A stretch of DNA of 64,000 nucleotides from Setoptus koraiensis (taxonomy: Eukaryota > Arthropoda), in NCBI GenBank assembly GCA_048013815.1, contig CM106585.1, forward strand, positions 2,914,001 through 2,978,000. The letters are read 5' to 3'. Position numbers and translations under genes: made by a program. Below are positions 57,652 to 64,000 of this stretch, piece after piece. Position 1 is the first letter of the stretch. Each line of letters opens with the position of its first letter. A model generated the notes under the pieces. It was given only the letters and a program-made list of their open reading frames with translations, ran no database searches and had not been told where the DNA came from.

Positions 57652-59016
57652 AGCGCTTAATTTTTTGGATAGACGAGTATCGTTGGAATATAGATGCGAG
57701 TATGTGACAGCATGTCGGAGATAATCATCTATGCCTGTCGATCAGAGTAGCCGAAAAGATGACAGAATGAATACAAGTTCTCCCAATTTCTATCGCAGCA
57801 TGATACACATGTCGATTGCTTGCGTATGGAATTTAGTAAGATTCTGATAAAGGGTGTTTCATTCCAATCGCACATCTAGAAAACACACTGTGCTGCTCGC
57901 TAGCACATATTCTTTCCGAAGTGGTGATCAAATGAAATTCAGCACAACAAATCAGATAGACTGTGTTGTGGTCAAGAAAAGTTCCATTCGCTTGGCACAA
58001 TTATTAATTTCGCGCTGCACATAGTCTCTCTCTGCACGCTGTAGGTTCCACAGTTCATCGACAACTATCGAAAAAAAAAGCACTGTGGAAGGCAGCCGTA
58101 GCCTTGACAGTTCTAATGTGCGTTTGGAATGAAACACCCTTTAGTCAGTTTCGCCGCAATGAGTAATTAAGTTAGACACACCAATTAGTCAATGGCGCAC
58201 ACTTTGTTATAGTGCATCAATTTTGAATCTCGAAGTTCGAAATGTGACCATCGAACTTCGAATTGTCACCAGCGAACTTCGAATTGTGACCATCGAACTC
58301 TGTACGAGCACCTGGAACTAGTATCGGAAATTCGAATTTTCAATTTCGAATTTCGAAGTTCGAAATGTGACCATCGAACTTCGAATTGTCACCAGCGAAC
58401 TTCGAATTGTGACCATCGAACTCTGTACAAGCACTTGGAACTCCAAATTTCTTTCGCAGCATGATTCACATGTTGATTGCATGCGTACGAAATTTAGTAA
58501 GATTCTTATGGTCAGTTTCGCCACAATGAGTAATTTAGTTAGACACACCAATTAGTCAATGGCGCACACTTTGATATGGTGCATCAAATTCGAATTTCGA
58601 AGTTCGAATTATGACCATCGAACTCCGACACGACGTCGACGCATGGAACTATCATCAGGAATTCGAATTTTCAATTTTCGAATTTCGAATTGTGACCATC
58701 GAGCACTGACCATCCAACGTCGAACGGGCAGATGGAACTGTCATCAGGAATTCGAATTTTGAATTCCGAAGTTCAAATTGTCACCACCGAACTCCTCACT
58801 AATTCGGCTAGGTCAAATTTCCATAGGATTGCATACGAAATATTTTCGAGTGAAGCGATAATAGACCAAGTCGAATCTACATAGGAATACATGTGTTATG
58901 TCTAGCAGGATTCTCACAAATTTGACTAAGTCAAACCTCCATAGGATTACATTGTCACGTGAATAGATTAGCAATAAACACCAAACCAATAGCAACTTAA
59001 TTAAAATTAAGCGCTA
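57652..59016. repeat. AT-rich array module 5
   Basis: Bounded by AGCGCTTAAT (57652-57661) and ATTAAGCGCT (59007-59016). It holds two copies of a unit with TTTAGTAAGATTCT and TCAGTTTCGCC, one interrupted by a 292-bp mini-transposon. It also holds tandem blocks of about 123 bp starting at 58231 and 58354 and made of GAACTTCGAATTGTGACCAT-type repeats. Confidence 0.72.
57850..58141. mobile_element. 292-bp TA-flanked mini-transposon (mariner-like MITE)
   Basis: Ends are AAGGGTGTTTCATTCCAA and TTGGAATGAAACACCCTT (18-bp terminal inverted repeats), flanked by TA on both sides (57848-57849 and 58142-58143). The paralogous unit at 58440-58575 lacks the insertion, reading straight from AGATTCT to GTCAGTTTCGCC. 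It is too short for a transposase, so it is non-autonomous. TA duplication and structure fit Tc1/mariner. Confidence 0.88.
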
Positions 59017-59020
59017 AAAA

Positions 59021-59328
59021 CGGATTTTGCGATATCTCCGGGAGTAAAAATTCCCGCACTTCCTGACTACTTTATTTGTTCTTTGGGGCCCCTTCGGGGC
59101 CCATGTGTGGAGTTTGGATGAAATCGGGCGTGGTACGTGTTCCATACAACACCCGGTTCATATATTCGATGTACCTCCTCCCCCGAGAAGGCTCTGGGTG
59201 TTGTTCGGAAAGACGACACACTCCTATTTCGATCAAACTCAACACAGGGGCCCCGAAGGGGCCCCCAAGTACAATTATGACAGTCCGGAAGTGCGGAAAT
59301 TTTAACTTCCGGAGATATCGAAAAATCC
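59021..59328. repeat. foldback element with about 110-bp arms
   Basis: Left arm 59021-59131 and right arm 59219-59328 are imperfect reverse complements sharing GGATTTT/AAAAATCC ends, GATATC, CCGCACTTCC/CCGGAAGTGCGG and GGGGCCCCTTCGGGGCCC. The loop includes GTTCGGAAAGACGACACAC, the string that also opens the 680-bp repeat. Confidence 0.8.
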
Positions 59329-59458
59329 ATTTTTTTGGTCTCACAGATGCTTTTTACCATATATTTCGATATAATCGCACGATTTTCACTACGATGTACG
59401 TGATTTCATTAGATTAAATCATATTTGAGAACTTGATCTCGAGAAATTCACTGTTTTT

Positions 59459-60137
59459 TATCTAGCACTTCCGGTCCGAGATTCAACGTGAATAGAGTAA
59501 TCTGTTTGGCGTAATTGACCATTTAGGCTTACAACTTGAACGCAAGGCCGAACAGAACCCGGCCCGATCGCGGGCCCCGCCCACTCGACTCCCGGCCCAC
59601 GGGAAACAATCCTTTCCCGGGATGCGGGACGGCCCGTAGGGCCGTCACGAGGCAGGCCGTCAATCGTCCCGCCGTCGGCCGAAGGCCGAGGGCGTGGACG
59701 GTAGGCCGGCCTATGCGGGTGGGCCAAAGGCCCACCCGCTCATCGTGGTACATCCTGAGGGGCACAGCCCCGAAGTGCGTGCTCAGCATTCCGTCGATGA
59801 TCCAGTGCCCGCATTCGCGCTCCGCATCGCATCCATCGGTCACGCCAATAAAGTTAAACTACTTTTATTCCCCTCCTGGGGCTGTTAGGTAGAATCTAGC
59901 TTTAATAATCGACCATCAGTACCACAGCGTATGTGAATGCGGGAGGGTACGGCTGCCCGTACCCCAAATATGCCCACAAATACCCTGAAATACCCACAAT
60001 ACGGTACTTCGGGTATCTCGGGAACGAAGAATTTCCGCACTTCCGGAATACCTTTTCCGGTCTCAGAGCATCATACCCTACACAAAAATACCCGAAATAC
60101 CCAAATTGGGGTGTGTCGTCTTTCCGAACAAGCCCCA
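59459..60137 (-). repeat. 680-bp inverted repeat, right arm
   Basis: The reverse complement of 48934-49613. The match stops abruptly at both edges: inside at CTAGATAA, outside at GGGGCTTG. Part of the outer end was inserted next to, or recombined with, an LTR-type remnant that follows at 60157. Confidence 0.9.
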
Positions 60138-60156
60138 AGGCTCTCAAGCAGAGGAA

Positions 60157-60686
60157 TGTCAGGAGCTGAGCCCGCTCCTGCAGACTCAACTGAGTTGAGC
60201 CGTGTGGCTCAACCATCACGCTAACTCTGCACATATATATACGTGCAGAGACCATACTTATATCATCATTACGCATATAACTTTGTAGTATAAACATATA
60301 CAATCGCGTTCATATATATTGCGAGAGGGGAAAGCCCCTCGCCCCCCTCCCCCACTGTGCGCAGGAGGCAGCGGCAATTTTCAAAAGTGTTACGAATGAG
60401 CGATGAAATGTTTCAAATAAGTCGCTGATCTGGAGGGCAACACGCGTAGCGTGTTGACCGAACCTAGTCCGAGTTATTCAACATGCTAGGCGTGTTACTC
60501 AACGGGTTGATGACTTATTTGCTACATTGTATCAACACGTTAGCGGTCTTGCGACCGCTAACCGCAACTTTTTCAAAATTGCCGCTGCCTACTGTGCACA
60601 GTGGAGGGGTGAGGGGCTTTCCCCTCTCGCAATATATATGAACGCGATTGTATAAATAAAGCATAGTATAGTATCGCATTCTAACA
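60157..60686. mobile_element. candidate LTR (fossil), split by a foldback element
   Basis: A purine-rich AAGCAGAGGAA stands directly before TGTCAGGAGC, as a polypurine tract does before a 3' LTR. The segment ends AATAAAGCATAG...TTCTAACA, giving TG...CA ends and a polyadenylation signal. Flanks AGGAA and CGGAA could be a target duplication with one mismatch. Without the 350-bp insertion the LTR is about 176 bp. No matching second LTR was recognised in the window, so the element is incomplete. Confidence 0.4.
60301..60650. mobile_element. 350-bp foldback element with TATA duplication
   Basis: CAATCGCGTTCATATATATT...GGCAGCGGCAATTTTC on the left pairs with its near reverse complement ending CGCGATTG on the right (arms of about 85 bp). 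TATA stands on both outer sides as a 4-bp target duplication. The middle contains further small hairpins such as TTAGCGGTC-TTGC-GACCGCTAA. It is non-coding. Confidence 0.82.
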
Positions 60687-60907
60687 CGGAATCCCCTCCA
60701 GGTGTGTGAGACCCCCTAGCGGTGGGGAATCCAACCATGTATAGAAATCAGATCCAAAACACACTTCAAAAAACCATCTCTTTTCGCAACATCCTTCATT
60801 ACTCTCTAATGTCGATGCTGTCTGAGAAACGATCGTCAGTATTTATTTATCTAATCTGTGGCTGATTACTTTTTGTAATTGGTCATTATCTGAAATGATT
60901 GTTTCAA
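60687..60907. other. 3' flank of the LRR gene
   Basis: A short spacer. A CCCCTAGCGGTGGGG hairpin near 60711 probably belongs to the repeat island. No polyadenylation signal could be assigned with confidence. Confidence 0.4.
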
Positions 60908-63900
60908 TCACAGTCTTGAGACACTTTCTTGTTGGTGATCGCCACTACAAATCGATTCTACACTTCTAGTGGTTGTATTAGTTTGCGTTGATAGGTGGTC
61001 ACATGAGCATAATTTGCCAGAATTCGATGATGGCGATTGATCCTGAGACAAATACGAATGTTGGTGGTTAGATTCGTCATTCATACATGTGGTTGCGATT
61101 GTGTTGTTAATCACCAACTGTTTGTTGCCCGAATCATCGTTCAATTGTTGTAGTCTAAGTTGCTGTTGTTGTTGCGGAGCTGGGTTATTTGTTGTTGATT
61201 GTGATGAAAAGGAAAATGAGGCATAGGAAGTGGATAATGAGGTCGCTTGATGACTTGTGCTACTGCAATTACACAATTGATTGTGTGGCGCTACCAACTG
61301 ATGGCCCTGTTGTTGTTGCTGGCTATTGATAGCCTCTACTAGGGAGTTCGGAATTAATTGTTCCGGTTGTGGTTGCGGTTGAGATCCGTATTTTTTGTAG
61401 GTAACATTATTGAAATTTTCATGTGACAATTCCTCTTGGTCTGATATACTGTCTTGTTTGCTATTCGCTATATTGTTGGCCCTCAAATGATCCGATGTAG
61501 TGGTTGTTACATCGTTTTCAAAGTTTGTTTGCTTTTTATCGTCGCTCGAACTCGGTATCGGTCCGCTTGATGGGGCCACCAGAAGAGGTCGCTCACTATT
61601 AAATCTTTTTGCATTCTTGATAGCTCGCCTCAAACAACTAGGACAATTTTCCGTCATATAGCGATTGTAATTAGTGTTTCGCCCTTCGCCTTGTTGTTGT
61701 TGCTGCTGGTTGCCATTGTAACGATGAGAACATTGACCGTGCATACTCAATGTGTATCTGAACCAATCACTGGCATTGCTGGCGAGACCTTGCATCCTTC
61801 TAATAGTGGGGTGTCTCATTAAAAAGTTGGCCGCCGGATAAAATTGATTGAATCCAATCAGTGTAGAGGATTGGTTATTATTAGCAAATACTGGCACTGG
61901 TCTAGGCACAGGCACTAAGGCAGAGGATATTGATCTTTTAATTGGTGGCTTGTTCTTGTCTCTGGTTTGCGTTTGATTTGTTGTTTGTCCAGACGGAGAA
62001 AGACAATTCACTGGTATGCCATTCCATTTAGTTTGAAACATAGGGCCGCCCGGATTCATCATGGCTAAAACTTTTCTAGGATCTATGTGACGATGCCTCT
62101 GTGTAGGATTGACAAGACCAGCCTGAAATAGTGCGGCCGTTTTAGAGATTTGCTCCTGTTCACTTTTATCCATTTTATACTTGAAGACAAAAATGACTAT
62201 TATAATCATCGACATGATGGCGATTACTCCAGTTACAACGCCCACTATTATCATATCTATTTCGGTCAACCAGTTACTAGGTATCCGCGCCATAGAGCTA
62301 CCAGAGGCAACAAGCTTTGTTGTCGTTGATCTCTGTTGTATCGATTTACTTGAAGGAGAACGGGAGAACGAAGTCAAAATGAGGTGATCGTCTAGGAAAT
62401 TCATATAAGTTTGCCCATTATCCTCACTCTTCAATAAAATATTTTCTTGTTCTTTTTGTTGTGTGGCACAAATGAGATCACTATAGCTGATATCCAGAAG
62501 GCGTTTGTCGCGACTCTTGAAAGGAAAATGACATCTAAGATCTTTTGTTTGTAGAACAATCACATTGTTGAGCTTGTTTCGCTGATGTCCATAATATAGA
62601 TTGGCATCAGCCGTGGCCAGTGAATGATGACGGCCAGCTAATTGCTCATTGTTGTCAATAATGTTGTAATCTTGTTGCTGGTGGGGATGCTGACGGTCGA
62701 CAGGCAACAACAGATTATTATATCGGCTGTCGATTAATGTTATCGAATCGTTTAGCCAGTTCCAGAATGGTCGCATGTTGCAATCACAGTTGATCGGGTT
62801 TTGGCCCAATTCAACAGAGGAAATCCTGAGCAAATCTTGATCCAGCTTATTTGATTGAATTGTTGTAATTAAATTGTGTTCTACATTTAAATCTATGATA
62901 CTGCTCTTTGGTAGGTAGTGCGCCAATTGTCGAAGTGGTATCTGTGACAATGATGTGAACGTTATTGTCAACTTGAATCCATTAGTAGCCGTTAGTCCCT
63001 GGAATGCTCCTCCTTTAATTTCCATCAAACTCTGTCCAGTCAACGTCAGGCGATTCAATTTGGGTGATGCCAATCCCGATAAAACTAGCTGATTGTTTAA
63101 TTCTACTGCATTGTTTCTGGTAAAAGTGGAGGAATTATCATCATTAGATTTACCCGAAAGATTTGCGGGTATTTGTAGATCGTAAACTTCTAAATGAACA
63201 TCAGCTAATTGGTGTTTTATGGTGTGGATTTGACCCTCTACTTGCGATTGGTAACAGTCAGAGGCCAACAAAGATAGAGGTATCTTTTGTTGTAGCTGTC
63301 GCTTACGGCTGGCTAGACTTGCTGTCACTAGACTAGGATAATTGAACATACTGATGGATTTTAATTGTTTCAAATTAGACAAAAACCTGCAATCCAATTG
63401 TGCCAACATTAATAAATTGTTTAATTTGAGCGATTGAAGCTGTTGCAGGGGTGCAAAGTCGAGCTCGTCAATTTGACTCCAATGATTATCGCTGAGATAC
63501 AAATTCTCCATTGTTGTACCAATACTGGCCCATAGACTGTTGTATAAATGTAGCCTTGTTAATAGATTGTTGCTGAGGTCTAGTTCTCGCAATCGGTGTA
63601 TTTTATCAAAGGCTCTTGGTGCAATCCACTGCAAATTATTTGACGACAAATTGAGACTAATTAAATAGGGAGCCTCGATGGGAGTGGTGATAGAATAAAC
63701 GTCAATTGGTTCCTGAGGTTTACTGATACCCTTGCTTCTAGTGCTGTTTCGTAACTGTTTTGATTGTTGATTTGAAACTTGTTGCAGCCTGGACAAATAA
63801 GTTGCAAAGTTGCGTGTAGAGGCCAGATTCAAATAACGGACACTCTTTGATTCTCCAATAAGTAGATTGTTTGACTCCACATTAAAGGGATTGTGGGCCA

Positions 63901-64000
63901 CGTTCAATTGCTTGATATTGATCAGTATATTAGTGTTCGGTGGCAAACGTTGCATTCTGTTGTGGCTGATATCGACATTTTCCAATGATGAATAATGATT
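60908..64000 (-). CDS. leucine-rich-repeat type I membrane protein (5' partial)
   Basis: The frame is open to the right edge, so the N-terminus and signal peptide lie outside; 1,030 codons are visible in one exon. Numbering from the edge, several LRR units come first (LENVDISHNRMQRLPP, LISLNLSSNNLQWI, LRELDLSNNLLTRLHLYN). After about 390 residues comes an LRR C-terminal cap, NPINCDCNMRPFWNWL, closing at DLICATQQ. A transmembrane helix is at about 580-605 (MIIVGVVTGVIAIMSMIIIV), followed by a basic stop-transfer KYKMDKS. The cytoplasmic tail of about 420 residues is Gln/Asn/Ser-rich with poly-Gln runs and no recognised domain (no TIR). This suggests an adhesion or receptor-like LRR protein of the cell surface. 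The exact family is not identified. Confidence 0.82.
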   Translation of the reverse strand, partial: NHYSSLENVDISHNRMQRLPPNTNILINIKQLNVAHNPFNVESNNLLIGESKSVRYLNLASTRNFATYLSRLQQVSNQQSKQLRNSTRSKGISKPQEPIDVYSITTPIEAPYLISLNLSSNNLQWIAPRAFDKIHRLRELDLSNNLLTRLHLYNSLWASIGTTMENLYLSDNHWSQIDELDFAPLQQLQSLKLNNLLMLAQLDCRFLSNLKQLKSISMFNYPSLVTASLASRKRQLQQKIPLSLLASDCYQSQVEGQIHTIKHQLADVHLEVYDLQIPANLSGKSNDDNSSTFTRNNAVELNNQLVLSGLASPKLNRLTLTGQSLMEIKGGAFQGLTATNGFKLTITFTSLSQIPLRQLAHYLPKSSIIDLNVEHNLITTIQSNKLDQDLLRISSVELGQNPINCDCNMRPFWNWLNDSITLIDSRYNNLLLPVDRQHPHQQQDYNIIDNNEQLAGRHHSLATADANLYYGHQRNKLNNVIVLQTKDLRCHFPFKSRDKRLLDISYSDLICATQQKEQENILLKSEDNGQTYMNFLDDHLILTSFSRSPSSKSIQQRSTTTKLVASGSSMARIPSNWLTEIDMIIVGVVTGVIAIMSMIIIVIFVFKYKMDKSEQEQISKTAALFQAGLVNPTQRHRHIDPRKVLAMMNPGGPMFQTKWNGIPVNCLSPSGQTTNQTQTRDKNKPPIKRSISSALVPVPRPVPVFANNNQSSTLIGFNQFYPAANFLMRHPTIRRMQGLASNASDWFRYTLSMHGQCSHRYNGNQQQQQQGEGRNTNYNRYMTENCPSCLRRAIKNAKRFNSERPLLVAPSSGPIPSSSDDKKQTNFENDVTTTTSDHLRANNIANSKQDSISDQEELSHENFNNVTYKKYGSQPQPQPEQLIPNSLVEAINSQQQQQGHQLVAPHNQLCNCSSTSHQATSLSTSYASFSFSSQSTTNNPAPQQQQQLRLQQLNDDSGNKQLVINNTIATTCMNDESNHQHSYLSQDQSPSSNSGKLCSCDHLSTQTNTTTRSVESICSGDHQQESVSRL

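Noticed and set aside
49640-59016. Helitron 3' ends (hairpin followed by a CTRR-like end)
   Set aside because: The hairpin and CGCTAA strings are reminiscent, but there is no TC start, no A/T insertion context and no Rep/helicase frame.
48934-60137. Polinton or other large virus-like element, suggested by long terminal inverted repeats
   Set aside because: No DNA polymerase B, packaging ATPase, protease or capsid frame was recognised; the only integrase pieces are of gypsy type and fragmentary; no 6-bp target duplication was found.

Overview
This is a nuclear window from an arthropod, most likely a chelicerate and possibly a mite. The evidence is an arthropod-type gustatory receptor end at the left edge, GT-AG introns of about 90-270 bp, several large genes with almost no introns, and metazoan housekeeping genes (SPOP, WDR11, proteasome Rpt5, STMP1). 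The species assignment is inference; no species-diagnostic sequence was recognised.

Layout, left to right. The last three exons of a gustatory-receptor-like gene (1-672, +). A 16.7 kb gene-free tract full of microsatellites, minisatellites and hairpins. A P-type Na+/K+-ATPase alpha-subunit paralogue in three exons (17412-20981, +). A divergent SoxE-group HMG-box gene in four exons (22645-24310, +). SPOP, tail-to-tail with it and only 34 bp away (24345-25575, -). A second low-complexity tract of 13.7 kb. A single-exon CYP3-clan-like cytochrome P450 (39320-41086, +). Three compact minus-strand genes: WDR11 (41917-46272), the 50-residue mitochondrial protein STMP1 (46381-46533) and Rpt5/PSMC3 (46929-48209). 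A repeat island (about 48.35-60.7 kb). The 3' part of a leucine-rich-repeat type I membrane protein that runs off the right edge (60908-64000, -).

The repeat island is the unusual part. A 680-bp sequence occurs at 48934-49613 and again inverted at 59459-60137, enclosing 9.8 kb. Inside, AT-rich tandem-array modules alternate with GC-rich, hairpin-dense modules. Module junctions reuse the same short signals: an ACTGAT-N3-ATCAGT hairpin, AGCGCTTAAT, and its inverse ATTAAGCGCT followed by A-runs. A core, CCGGAAGTGCGGAA, recurs in both orientations and builds at least two foldback elements. Broken Ty3/gypsy and Ty1/copia fossils, a mariner-type transposase end, a 292-bp TA-flanked mini-transposon with a near-empty relative nearby, and a candidate LTR split by another foldback element are layered into it. 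I recognise no published family for the hairpin modules or for the composite.

Among host genes, the most striking observation is that the Na+/K+-ATPase paralogue keeps its catalytic motifs and most cation ligands but has valine where the Na+-site aspartate of transmembrane helix 8 (Asp926 in pig alpha-1) is expected. The genes do not form one pathway. SPOP and Rpt5 are both parts of ubiquitin-proteasome turnover, but nothing in the sequence suggests they are linked here.
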